Assembly: GCA_040385105.1 (NCBI GenBank)
Contig: JAZKHY010000053.1
Coordinates: 1 to 64,000, forward strand
Reading direction: 5' to 3'
DNA length: 64,000 nucleotides
Source of the DNA: JACMQX01 sp040385105
GTDB taxonomy: Bacteria; Pseudomonadota; Gammaproteobacteria; Burkholderiales; Burkholderiaceae_C
In this document: one piece after another, positions 7,668-15,804 of the stretch
Numbering within the stretch: the first letter of the stretch is position 1
Layout: the number at the start of each line of letters is the position of its first letter
Position numbers and translations under genes: made by a program
The notes under the pieces: model-generated
The model's input: the letters and a program-made list of their open reading frames with translations, nothing else
Told to the model about the DNA's origin: nothing
Database searches by the model: none

Positions 7668-9506
7668 ATGAAACTCAACAGACTTGTGATTGCGCTGGCG
7701 GTGGGTGTGGGCCATGGCGCCTGGGCCGCCGGCAATGTGGACTTCGTGGCCGGCGAGGCGGGCGTGATCAGCCGCGACGGTCAGCCCAGGGGCCTGGCGC
7801 GCGGCGACCGCATCGTCGAGGGCGACACGCTGGTCACAGGCGCGGGTGGCGAGATATTGCTCGCCACCGACGATTCAGGCGTGCTGGCACTGCGGCCCGG
7901 CTCGCGCCTGCTGATTGACCGCTTCCAGGCCACCGGCACAGACCGCGACGGCGCCGTGCTTAACCTGCTGCGCGGCGGCCTGCGTGCGGTTACCGGATGG
8001 ATCGGCAAGACCGCGCCGAGCAACTGGCGGCTGGCGACGCCGACAGCCACCGTGGGCATCCGCGGCACCGAGATCGAGACTGCCATCGTCGAGGAAGGCG
8101 CCGAGCCCGGCACCTACCAGCAGGTGATCAGCGGCGAGGCCGTACTCGGCACGTCCGCCGGCAGCCTGCTGCTGGCCGCGGGCCAGGCCGGCCGCGCCGC
8201 CAGCGGCGACCAGGCGCCGCAGCTGTTACCCGCGGTGCCGGCCGGCATTTTTCCCGCACGCGCCAGCGATGCCCGCGTGGAGCTGCTTCGCCAGGATGCG
8301 CAGGGCAGTCAGGAGGAGCGGCTCAGGCAGCGGCAGGACCAGCTGCGCCGCTCGGGCGGACCCAGCCCCCAGGGCAACCCGAGGATTTCCGCACAATGCA
8401 CGCCCGACGCGCCGGCGCAGCGGGCGCTTGACGACTTCCTGCGGGCCTACGAGCAGGGGAACACCGCCTTGCTGCAGCAGCGCCTGGACCCGGCGCTGAT
8501 CGGCTACGGCATCCTCATCAACGACATCATGGGCGCCGCGGCCACGCAGCGGCAGACGCAGATCCGCATCCTGGACAGGCAGGCGCAATGCGGCCCCGAC
8601 ATCGCCGTGATCGACTTCGCGTTCGAAAAGCGCTTCCTCGACGTGGCGACCTTCCAGCCCGTGGTGCAGCGCGGCCGGGGCTCGGTGCTGGTCTCGGGCC
8701 TGGGCAGCGGCAACGAGGGACGCTGGATGATCAGCGGCTTCACTGGCGACAACCCGTTGCGCACGTCGCCGTCGGACCTGCCGGCCAACCTGCAGGTACT
8801 GCCGCAGGCCACGAGCTACGCGATGCTGCCGGGCTGCGCGACCTCCGGGCCGGTGGCGGGCGCCGCGCTGGTGTCCGCCAGCGCGACGGCGACCGTGCCG
8901 ATGATGTCGGGCACCTGCACCGCCAGCGCGCCGTCGTGCTCCTTCAACAGCCCGCTGTTCGGCACCGTGCCCGGCACCGCCAGCGCCGTGGTGACGAGTT
9001 GCACGCAGCCCGTTGTCGGCGCCACGCAGGTGTTCCCGATCAATGGAACAGGCAGCGCGCCGTTCAGCGGACCCGGCGGCAGCGCGGTGACGCTGAGCGC
9101 CACAGTGGTGGCCAGCGGTTCCACCACGCCGCCCACGGTCAGCTTTCCTTTCACCTACTCGATGACGGCAAACGTCATGTGCACGGCCACGGTCACGCTG
9201 CCACCGGCGAGCTGCGCGCCGACGCCGGGCGCGGTGCCGGTGAATATCACCGTGCAGGATGCATCGCGCGCCGGCCAGCCGTCGGTGCCGCTGGAAGTGG
9301 CGGGCAACAACGGTGACCGCGAGACGCTGCTGCTGCCTGGGGGTGCCAACGGCACCTTCACGCTCACCTCGCTGCCTTTCACCAAGAGCGCGGCGCCGGT
9401 CGCGGGCAGCGGCCGCCTGGAGCTGAACGGGCCGGTCAGCTACACGCTCACTTACCGCAGGCCCGGCGCTGCGCCTGTGGTGCGGACCTTCACGGTGACA
9501 CCCTGA
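7668..9506 (+). CDS. FecR-domain periplasmic protein with NTF2-like and Ig-like regions
   Basis: 612 residues from ATG 7668, which has AGG 6 nt upstream; ATG 7662 is an alternative with no spacing. A signal peptide (LVIALAVGVGHGAWAA) precedes a FecR domain at about residues 20-165, with the hallmark RLATPTATVGIRGTEIE. Residues ~249-374 resemble the upstream lipoprotein. The C-terminal ~230 residues are Ser/Thr/Gly-rich, with paired cysteines and Ig-like strands. FecR domains of this stand-alone kind occur in exported surface or signalling proteins; it lacks the cytoplasmic anti-sigma segment of true FecR. Last gene of the operon. Confidence 0.8.
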   Translation: MKLNRLVIALAVGVGHGAWAAGNVDFVAGEAGVISRDGQPRGLARGDRIVEGDTLVTGAGGEILLATDDSGVLALRPGSRLLIDRFQATGTDRDGAVLNLLRGGLRAVTGWIGKTAPSNWRLATPTATVGIRGTEIETAIVEEGAEPGTYQQVISGEAVLGTSAGSLLLAAGQAGRAASGDQAPQLLPAVPAGIFPARASDARVELLRQDAQGSQEERLRQRQDQLRRSGGPSPQGNPRISAQCTPDAPAQRALDDFLRAYEQGNTALLQQRLDPALIGYGILINDIMGAAATQRQTQIRILDRQAQCGPDIAVIDFAFEKRFLDVATFQPVVQRGRGSVLVSGLGSGNEGRWMISGFTGDNPLRTSPSDLPANLQVLPQATSYAMLPGCATSGPVAGAALVSASATATVPMMSGTCTASAPSCSFNSPLFGTVPGTASAVVTSCTQPVVGATQVFPINGTGSAPFSGPGGSAVTLSATVVASGSTTPPTVSFPFTYSMTANVMCTATVTLPPASCAPTPGAVPVNITVQDASRAGQPSVPLEVAGNNGDRETLLLPGGANGTFTLTSLPFTKSAAPVAGSGRLELNGPVSYTLTYRRPGAAPVVRTFTVTP

Positions 9507-10683
9507 CCGGCAACGCCTGAAGCCTGCCCTCGCGCAGGTGCTGCGCGTCAGCCGGCGGCAGCCGGATGCTCCACCGGCCCTGCGCCAGCGGCGAGGTGTA
9601 GCTGCCCAGGATCTCTCCCGACGCGCGGTCGGCGAGTTCCCAGGCCACAGTGCCCGTCGCCTGTGCGAAGCCGGTCAACTCGAGCAGGGTTTCCAGCGAG
9701 GGTGCACTGCCCGCATGGCCGTCGTCATGCGCCAGCGCATCCGGGAAGTCCACCGCACCGCCCCAGCCGAAGCAGCGATCGTGCTGGAGCATGTCGCCGG
9801 CGATGCGCGGCCAGGCCCATTCGCGCAGGAAATGCTGGTCTGCATGGGTGCCATGGCGCGGCGTGGCGAACCAGGCCTCAAGTGCCGCGCCGATGCCGCG
9901 CAGCTTTTCTGCGCGGCAGCCCCAAAGGCCCGCCAGCACCAGCTCGCAATGCACCCAGTGGTCGCGCATCACATGGGCGGCTGCGCCGCTGTGGATCCAC
10001 CGGGCCACGGCCGCAGCCTCGCGCGGGGTCGGCGGGCTGTCCACATCACGCAGCAGGACGCGGCCGGCCCGCGGGTCTTCAATGGCAGCAAAGCGCCACA
10101 CGGTGCCAGGCAGGTGCTGCCAGCCGGGCGGCGGCTGTCGCAGCTGCGCGCCGGCCGCTTCAAGCCGGCGGCGCAGCGGTGCGCTCACCGCATCGTCCAC
10201 ATACACCGCGCAAACCCATCCAGGGTAGTGCTGGCGCACCTGCGCCACCGACTGTATGGCGGACTCGCCATACCACGCGTCGGCACCGAACAGGCTGTAG
10301 CTGACGGTGTCCTGCAGGCCTTGCGGAAGGTGCGCGCTGGCTGGCGGGGCGCCGGAGGCCGGCGCGCCAGCCAGCGCCGCCTTGGCATCCAGCGCGGCGC
10401 GTCCCCATTCCCTGGCGCCGGGCAGGTCGCCTTCGCGCCATGCCAGCTCGCACTGGCCCTCCAGCACCGCCAGCTCGCGCGGTCCGTTGGCATGGGCGGC
10501 AAGCAGCCAGTGGCGAGCCATCGCGAGGTGGCCGTTGCGCATCGCAAGGCAAGCCAGGTCGGCCCATGCCGCAGCCGTGTCGGCACGGCCCGACACATGC
10601 ATGCCCGCCAGCGCCTGGGCCTGCGCCGCGTTGCCGGCGGCCAGCGACTGCAGGACGAATGCAAATGATGATGCAGTGGTCAT
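9490..10683 (-). CDS. TPR-containing glycosyltransferase-like protein
   Basis: 397 residues from ATG 10683 (MTTASSF); longer in-frame starts would run into the divergent gene. Residues ~1-110 are Ala/Leu-rich TPR-like helices. The second part (SYSLFGADAWYGESAIQSV, YPGWVCAVYVDD, VLLRDVDSPPTPRE, then a His/Trp-rich region) resembles nucleotide-sugar-dependent transferases; RDVDS could be the DxD-type metal site. There is no signal peptide, so it is cytoplasmic. It is convergent with the FecR gene, with which it overlaps by 17 bp, and divergent from the epimerase gene. The enzymatic role is inferred only. Confidence 0.65.
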   Translation of the reverse strand: MTTASSFAFVLQSLAAGNAAQAQALAGMHVSGRADTAAAWADLACLAMRNGHLAMARHWLLAAHANGPRELAVLEGQCELAWREGDLPGAREWGRAALDAKAALAGAPASGAPPASAHLPQGLQDTVSYSLFGADAWYGESAIQSVAQVRQHYPGWVCAVYVDDAVSAPLRRRLEAAGAQLRQPPPGWQHLPGTVWRFAAIEDPRAGRVLLRDVDSPPTPREAAAVARWIHSGAAAHVMRDHWVHCELVLAGLWGCRAEKLRGIGAALEAWFATPRHGTHADQHFLREWAWPRIAGDMLQHDRCFGWGGAVDFPDALAHDDGHAGSAPSLETLLELTGFAQATGTVAWELADRASGEILGSYTSPLAQGRWSIRLPPADAQHLREGRLQALPVRVSP

Positions 10684-10780
10684 GGTAGGCCCATTGTGCG
10701 GGCAATCCACTGGCAATCTGCGGGCAGACCGCGGGGAAAACCTGTGCCGCGCCGGACGCGGCAGGGCGCACAATGCGCAC

Positions 10781-11647
10781 ATGAGCGAGATCCTTTCACT
10801 GGCCTGCGAAGGCCTGCGCTGCGACATCCGCCCCGATGCGGGCGGCTGCATCGCCGGCCTGTACCTGGATGGCGTGCCCGTGCTGCGCTCCACACCCGCG
10901 GAGGTGCTGATGTCGGCGCGCCTGTCGGGTTGCTACCCGCTGGTGCCGTTCTCCAACCGCCTGGCCCATGCGGTGCTCCAGTGGAACGGCACCTCGCACC
11001 CGCTGGTCAGGAACAACGGCGACGAGCCGCATGCCATCCACGGTGTGGGCTGGCAGCGCCCCTGGGAAGTGCTGGAGAGCGATGCGCGCTTTGCGATGCT
11101 GGCCTATGAGCACAAGCCCGACGCCTCCTGGCCCTTTGCCTTCGATGCCTCGCAGACCTTCCGCCTGGGCACCCATACCCTGGAGATGACGCTGAGCATC
11201 ACCAACCAGTCGGCTACCGCCGCGCCCGTGGGGCTGGGCTGGCACCCGTATTTCGTCAAGCGTGCCGGCAGCCGCATCAGCTTCCAGGCTGGTGGGCGCT
11301 GGGAAATGGGCGAAGACAAGCTGCCCACGCGGCGCCTGCCGTCGCATGGCCTGGACGCCGACTGCACCACGCTGGATGTGGACCACTGCTTTGACGGCTG
11401 GAGCGGCACGGTGCACCTGCGCGATGCGCAGCTGTACACCCAGGTCACCTCCAACCTCGGCCGCCTTGTCGTCTTCACCAACGCCACGCGCGACTTCGTG
11501 GCCGTCGAGCCAGTGAGCCATGTCAACAACGCCATCAACCTGGTGGCAACCACCGGCGCCGACCCCGAGGACCTGGGCCTGCAGATCCTGCAGCCCGGCG
11601 AATCGATGAGCGCGCAGATGAGCATCCAGACCGAAAGCATCCCATGA
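10781..11647 (+). CDS. Aldose 1-epimerase family protein
   Basis: 288 residues. Galactose-mutarotase-fold enzymes interconvert alpha and beta anomers of free sugars in the cytoplasm. Catalytic positions can be placed: His in HAIHGVGWQ, His in GLGWHPYF and Glu in FVAVEPVSH. Its stop overlaps the next gene's start (ATGA), so it is cotranslated with the SMP-30 lactonase. Together they suggest oxidation of an aldose: the epimerase sets the anomer and the lactonase opens the aldonolactone. No sugar dehydrogenase or transporter is adjacent, so the sugar is unknown. Confidence 0.85.
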   Translation: MSEILSLACEGLRCDIRPDAGGCIAGLYLDGVPVLRSTPAEVLMSARLSGCYPLVPFSNRLAHAVLQWNGTSHPLVRNNGDEPHAIHGVGWQRPWEVLESDARFAMLAYEHKPDASWPFAFDASQTFRLGTHTLEMTLSITNQSATAAPVGLGWHPYFVKRAGSRISFQAGGRWEMGEDKLPTRRLPSHGLDADCTTLDVDHCFDGWSGTVHLRDAQLYTQVTSNLGRLVVFTNATRDFVAVEPVSHVNNAINLVATTGADPEDLGLQILQPGESMSAQMSIQTESIP

Positions 11648-12570
11648 ACTGGCAGACCCTCTCGCCGCAGGCGGACGGCCTCGGCGAATCGCCGTTCTGG
11701 CACCCCGATGAGCTTGCCCTGTACTGGGTGGACATTCCGGGCCGGCAGGTTCGCCGCGCCAACATCTTCATGGGCACGGTGGAGAGCTGGGCCATGCCGT
11801 CGGAACCCGGCTGCATCGCGCCGGCAGCCGGCGGCGGGCTGGTGCTGGCGCTGCGCGACGGCATGTACCGCGCCGCGCAATGGGGCGGCGAGCTGCAGCT
11901 GCTTGCACGCTTTGACCATGACACCGCCACCACCCGCTTCAACGACGGCAAGGCCGACCCTGCCGGCCGCTTCTGGGCCGGCACCATGTATGAGCCCCGC
12001 GACAAGGCGCTGGCTCAGCTGTGGTCGCTGGACCTGCGCAGCGGCAAATCCGTTGTCGAGCGCAAGGCGGGCGATGCCACCATTGCCAACGGGCTGGCCT
12101 GGTCGCCTGACGAAAAGACGGTTTACTGGACCGACACGCTCCAGCACACCATCCGGGCCTGGGACTGGGACAAGGCCGGCAATGCCATGACGCGCGAGCG
12201 TGTGTTTGCCGGCTTCAGGCGCAAGCCGGACGGCTGGCAATACGGCCTGCCGGGCTGCACGCCCGATACCTATGGCGGCCGCCCCGACGGTGCAGCGGTC
12301 GATGCCCAGGGCAATTACTGGGTGGCCATGTTTGAGGGCGGGCGCGTCCTCAAGCTGTCGCCAGCGGGCGAGCAACTGGCCGAGTACCGCCTGCCCGCGC
12401 AGTGCCCGACCATGCCCTGCTTTGGCGGCGTGGACCTGAAGACCCTGTACGTCACCACCGCCAGCCATGCCCGGCCTGCGGCGGAGCTGCGGGACATGCC
12501 GCAGTCAGGCTGCGTGTTCTCGATGCAGGTCGAGGTGCCCGGCCTGCCGGTGAACTTCTTTCAGGGCTGA
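11644..12570 (+). CDS. SMP-30/gluconolactonase family lactonase
   Basis: 308 residues, a normal length for the SMP-30 six-bladed propeller that hydrolyses sugar lactones with a divalent metal. Metal-site candidates are Glu in GLGESPFW, Asn in TRFNDGKADPAGRFWAGTM, Asn in TIANGLAWSPD and Asp in DGAAVDAQGNYWVAMF. It overlaps the epimerase gene by 4 bp. Gluconolactonase or L-arabinolactonase activity are both possible. Confidence 0.88.
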   Translation: MNWQTLSPQADGLGESPFWHPDELALYWVDIPGRQVRRANIFMGTVESWAMPSEPGCIAPAAGGGLVLALRDGMYRAAQWGGELQLLARFDHDTATTRFNDGKADPAGRFWAGTMYEPRDKALAQLWSLDLRSGKSVVERKAGDATIANGLAWSPDEKTVYWTDTLQHTIRAWDWDKAGNAMTRERVFAGFRRKPDGWQYGLPGCTPDTYGGRPDGAAVDAQGNYWVAMFEGGRVLKLSPAGEQLAEYRLPAQCPTMPCFGGVDLKTLYVTTASHARPAAELRDMPQSGCVFSMQVEVPGLPVNFFQG

Positions 12571-12612
12571 CGTTCAAAAAAATCAAAACCGCCGCAGGGC
12601 CGGGCGGCTACC

Positions 12613-13740
12613 ATGCAGGCCATGGATTCAGCCCTTCAGGACATTGCCATGCGCATCCGCTCAGCCGCAGCCGGCGGCACGGCGCTGCGCATCCGCGGGG
12701 GAGGCACCAAGGATTTCCACGGCCAGGCCCTGAATGGCGAGTTGCTGGACACGCGGCACCTGGCCGGCGTCACGAGTTATGAACCCAGCGAACTGGTGGT
12801 GACAGTGCGCGCCGGCACGCCGCTGGCGGAGCTGGAAGCCCTGCTGGCGACGCAGGGCCAGTGCCTGCCTTTCGAGCCGCCGCATTTCAGCGCAGGCGCC
12901 AAAGTGGGCGATACAGTGGACGCCACAGTGGGCGCCACAGTGGGCGGCATGGTGGCAGCGGGGCTGTCTGGCCCGGCCCGCGCCAGTGCCGGCTCGGTGC
13001 GCGACTATGTGCTCGGCGCCACCCTGCTCAATGGCAGGGGCGAACTGCTCACCTTTGGCGGCCAGGTCATGAAGAATGTGGCGGGCTATGACGTGTCCCG
13101 GGTGCTGGCCGGCTCGTTCGGCACCCTGGGTGTCATCACCGAGGTCAGCCTCAAGGTGCTGCCGGTGGCGCCGGCTGAAGCCACCCTGCGTTTCGGCATG
13201 GGCCAGGGCGATGCGCTGCGTGCGCTCAACCGCTGGGGCGGCCAGCCGCTGCCGCTCAACGCAAGCTGCTGGCTCCAGGAAGCAGGCGAAGGCGCCTTGT
13301 ATGTGCGGCTGCGCGGCGCCGTCGCGGCGGTCGAGGCCGCGCGGCACAAGATGGGTGGCGAGCCCGACGGGTCCTGCGACTGGCAGGCGCTGCGCAACCA
13401 GTCCCACAGCTTCTTCGCGCCCCGGCCCGGCCTGTGCCTCTGGCGCCTGTCACTCCCGCAAACCGCGCCTGTGCTCGAGCTGCCGCAACCGCAGCTCATC
13501 GAGTGGCACGGCGGCCTGCGCTGGCTGCATGCCCCTTCGGCAGACGCCGGCAGGCTGCGCGCGCTGGCGGCAGGGGCCGGTGGCCACGCCACGCTGTTCC
13601 GCGCGGCGAATGACGCCGACAGGGCCGGCCAGGTCTTCGCGCCGCTTGCCGCGCCACTGGACCGCATCCACCGCGAACTCAAGAAGCAGTTCGACCCGGC
13701 CGGCGTTTTCAACCCCGGCCGCCTGTACGCCGACATGTAA
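12613..13740 (+). CDS. glcE: Glycolate oxidase FAD-binding subunit GlcE
   Basis: 375 residues (ATG 12622 is an alternative start). GlcE forms the membrane-associated glycolate oxidase with GlcD and GlcF, oxidising glycolate to glyoxylate. The N-terminal FAD-binding region is clear (IRGGGTKDFHG, VTVRAGTPLAELEALLATQG), and the C-terminus FDPAGVFNPGRLYADM is typical. In the flavin-binding loop, the usual GATVGGMVAAGL is preceded by an in-frame string of four-residue units (VGDT-VDAT-VGAT-VGGM) encoded by 12-bp repeats at 12905-12952. glcF follows after 12 bp; glcD is not adjacent. Confidence 0.93.
   Translation: MQAMDSALQDIAMRIRSAAAGGTALRIRGGGTKDFHGQALNGELLDTRHLAGVTSYEPSELVVTVRAGTPLAELEALLATQGQCLPFEPPHFSAGAKVGDTVDATVGATVGGMVAAGLSGPARASAGSVRDYVLGATLLNGRGELLTFGGQVMKNVAGYDVSRVLAGSFGTLGVITEVSLKVLPVAPAEATLRFGMGQGDALRALNRWGGQPLPLNASCWLQEAGEGALYVRLRGAVAAVEAARHKMGGEPDGSCDWQALRNQSHSFFAPRPGLCLWRLSLPQTAPVLELPQPQLIEWHGGLRWLHAPSADAGRLRALAAGAGGHATLFRAANDADRAGQVFAPLAAPLDRIHRELKKQFDPAGVFNPGRLYADM
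12905..12952 (+). repeat. Four 12-bp tandem repeat units inside glcE
   Basis: Consecutive units of the type GTGGGCGCCACA (with variants ending ATACA, CCACA and CATGG) encode the degenerate series VGDT-VDAT-VGAT-VGGM. The reading frame is preserved. Slippage expansion is the simplest origin. Confidence 0.6.
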
Positions 13741-13752
13741 GCGGCACTCCTG

Positions 13753-15006
13753 ATGCAAACCACCCTCGCCCCCGAATTCAAAGGCACGCCCGACGGCATG
13801 GAGGCGGAGGCAATCCTGCGCAAGTGCGTGCACTGCGGTTTCTGCACCGCCACCTGCCCGACCTACCAGCTGCTCGGCGACGAGCTGGACGGCCCGCGTG
13901 GCCGCATCTACCTGATCAAGCAGGTGCTTGAAGGCGAAACGCCCACGCGCAAGACGCAGATGCACCTGGACCGGTGCCTGACCTGCCGCAACTGCGAGAG
14001 CACCTGCCCGAGCGGTGTGCAGTACGGCCACCTGGTGGACATCGGCCGCAAGATCGTGGACGCCAGGGTGCCGCGCCCCGCGGGCGAAAGCGTGTTGCGC
14101 TGGGCACTGAAGGAAGGCCTGCCGTCGCCGCTGTTCGCGCCGGCCATGAAGATGGGCCAGGCGGTGCGCGGCCTGCTGCCTGCATCGCTGAAGGCCAAGG
14201 TGCCGCCAAGGCAGGAGGCCGGCACGAGGCCCCTGCGCGAACATGCGCGCAAGGTGCTGATGCTGGAGGGCTGTGTGCAGCCCGCGATGATGCCCAACAT
14301 CAACAGCGCCACCACGCGCGTGCTTGACGCCGCCGGCATCCAGGTGGTGGCTGCGCCCACGGCCGGCTGCTGCGGCGCGGTGCGCTTCCACATGAACGAC
14401 CACGAGGGCGGCAAGGCCCAGATGCGCAACAACATCGACGCCTGGTGGCCGCAGGTGGAGCCTGCGCAAGGCCCGGGCGTCGAGGCCATCGTCATGAACG
14501 CCTCGGGCTGCGGCGTGACGGTCAAGGACTACGGCCACCTGTTGCGCGACGACCCGGCCTATGCGGCAAAGGCGGCGCGCATCAGTGCGCTGACCCGGGA
14601 CCTGAGCGAGCTGCTGCCCGCCATTGCACAGGCCCTGGCTACGGCAAGGCCCGGCTTTGCGCCCGGCGCCAACCGGCGCCTGGCCTTCCACCCGCCGTGC
14701 ACATTGCAGCACGGCCAGCAGCTGCGCGGCGGCGTCGAGCAGCACATGAAAGCGCTGGGCTTTGATGTACGCATTGCCACGAACGAATCGCATCTGTGCT
14801 GCGGCTCGGCCGGCACGTATTCGGTCCTGAACCCCGGCATTGCATACCAGCTGCGCGACCGCAAGCTCGGCCACCTGGGCGCACTAGCGCCCGAGACCAT
14901 CATCTCGGCCAACATCGGCTGCATCACCCACCTGCAAAGCGGCACCGGAACACCGGTGCGCCACTGGGTGGAGGTGCTGGACGAAGCACTGGCATCATCC
15001 GCCTGA
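13753..15006 (+). CDS. glcF: Glycolate oxidase iron-sulfur subunit GlcF
   Basis: 417 residues. Two [4Fe-4S] motifs are near the N-terminus: CVHCGFCTATCP and CLTCRNCESTCP. Two CCG-type domains follow (GCCGAVRFHM, CCGSAGTYS). GlcF takes electrons from the flavin subunits and passes them to the quinone pool. It lies 12 bp after glcE, in the same transcription unit. The next gene, tetR-like, has its own operator-bearing promoter. Confidence 0.95.
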   Translation: MQTTLAPEFKGTPDGMEAEAILRKCVHCGFCTATCPTYQLLGDELDGPRGRIYLIKQVLEGETPTRKTQMHLDRCLTCRNCESTCPSGVQYGHLVDIGRKIVDARVPRPAGESVLRWALKEGLPSPLFAPAMKMGQAVRGLLPASLKAKVPPRQEAGTRPLREHARKVLMLEGCVQPAMMPNINSATTRVLDAAGIQVVAAPTAGCCGAVRFHMNDHEGGKAQMRNNIDAWWPQVEPAQGPGVEAIVMNASGCGVTVKDYGHLLRDDPAYAAKAARISALTRDLSELLPAIAQALATARPGFAPGANRRLAFHPPCTLQHGQQLRGGVEQHMKALGFDVRIATNESHLCCGSAGTYSVLNPGIAYQLRDRKLGHLGALAPETIISANIGCITHLQSGTGTPVRHWVEVLDEALASSA

Positions 15007-15025
15007 CGCTTCTGGCACCAAAACC

Positions 15026-15039
15026 CTACCCGTTGGTAT
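15026..15039. promoter_or_regulatory. TetR-type operator site 1, upstream of the regulator gene
   Basis: CTACC-CGTT-GGTAT, one mismatch from the CTACC-N4-GGTAG consensus shared by six sites in this block. A -10-like TATAAG (15037-15042) overlaps its right half, and the regulator start is 50 bp downstream. The position implies autoregulation. Confidence 0.75.
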
Positions 15040-15089
15040 AAGATTGGCCCGATGGGGCGAATGCCCCGGCAACCACGGAGAATGAGTCA

Positions 15090-15794
15090 ATGGCGGTCGT
15101 CAAAACCAGGGCAAGCCGTGCCCCCGCGCGCCGGGCGCGCGATGTGTCCCATGAAGCCACCCCGGAGGGCGCGGAGCCGGTGCCGGACAAGCGCAGCGTC
15201 AAGTCGTTGCAGATCCTGAGCGCAGCCGCCAAGATCTTCAACGAGCGCGGCTACCACGGCACCTCGGTGGCCGACGTGGCGGAGGCGCTGGGCGTCAGCA
15301 AGCCCTTCCTCTACTACTACCTCAAGAACAAGGACGACATTCTCTTTGAATGCTCGCGCATCGCCACCGAGCAGCTGCATGCCATGCTGGACGAAGTCCG
15401 CAAGACGGACGTCCCGGGCTGGGAGCGGCTGGAGCTGGTGTTCCGCGGCTATGCACGGGTGATGACGACCGACTTCGGCATCTGCCTGATCCGCAATACC
15501 GCGCCCGGCACCATGCCCACCAACAGCCGCGAAAAGCTGTGGGTCGGTCGCCGCCGGCTGAACCGCGAGGTGGAGCAGATCATTGCACGCGGCATTGCCG
15601 ACGGCTCGATCCGCCAGTGCGACCCGATCGCGCTGTCGTTCGCCATCTTCGGCGCCTTCAACTGGATCACCTACTGGTACCGCGACAACGGCCCGCTCTC
15701 GCCCGACGAAATCTCCGAGCGCTTCCTGGACCTGTTTGCCCATGGCGCCAGGCCGGTGGAGACGCCCGCCGGCCGCAAGAGCACCGGCAAATGA
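15090..15794 (+). CDS. TetR-family regulator of the 15-31 kb catabolic block
   Basis: 234 residues. GGAG lies 9 nt before the ATG. After a basic 35-residue extension comes a TetR HTH (AAKIFNERGYHGTSVADVAEALGVSKPFLYYYLKNKDDIL), and then an all-helical ligand domain. The gene carries operator site 1 in its own promoter and is followed 10 bp later by an acyl-CoA ligase gene. Related TetR regulators of acyl-CoA catabolism respond to CoA thioesters; that the ligand here is one is an inference. Its probable regulon is defined by six CTACC-N4-GGTAG sites up to 30.3 kb. Confidence 0.9.
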   Translation: MAVVKTRASRAPARRARDVSHEATPEGAEPVPDKRSVKSLQILSAAAKIFNERGYHGTSVADVAEALGVSKPFLYYYLKNKDDILFECSRIATEQLHAMLDEVRKTDVPGWERLELVFRGYARVMTTDFGICLIRNTAPGTMPTNSREKLWVGRRRLNREVEQIIARGIADGSIRQCDPIALSFAIFGAFNWITYWYRDNGPLSPDEISERFLDLFAHGARPVETPAGRKSTGK

Positions 15795-15804
15795 GCGCAG
15801 TGTC

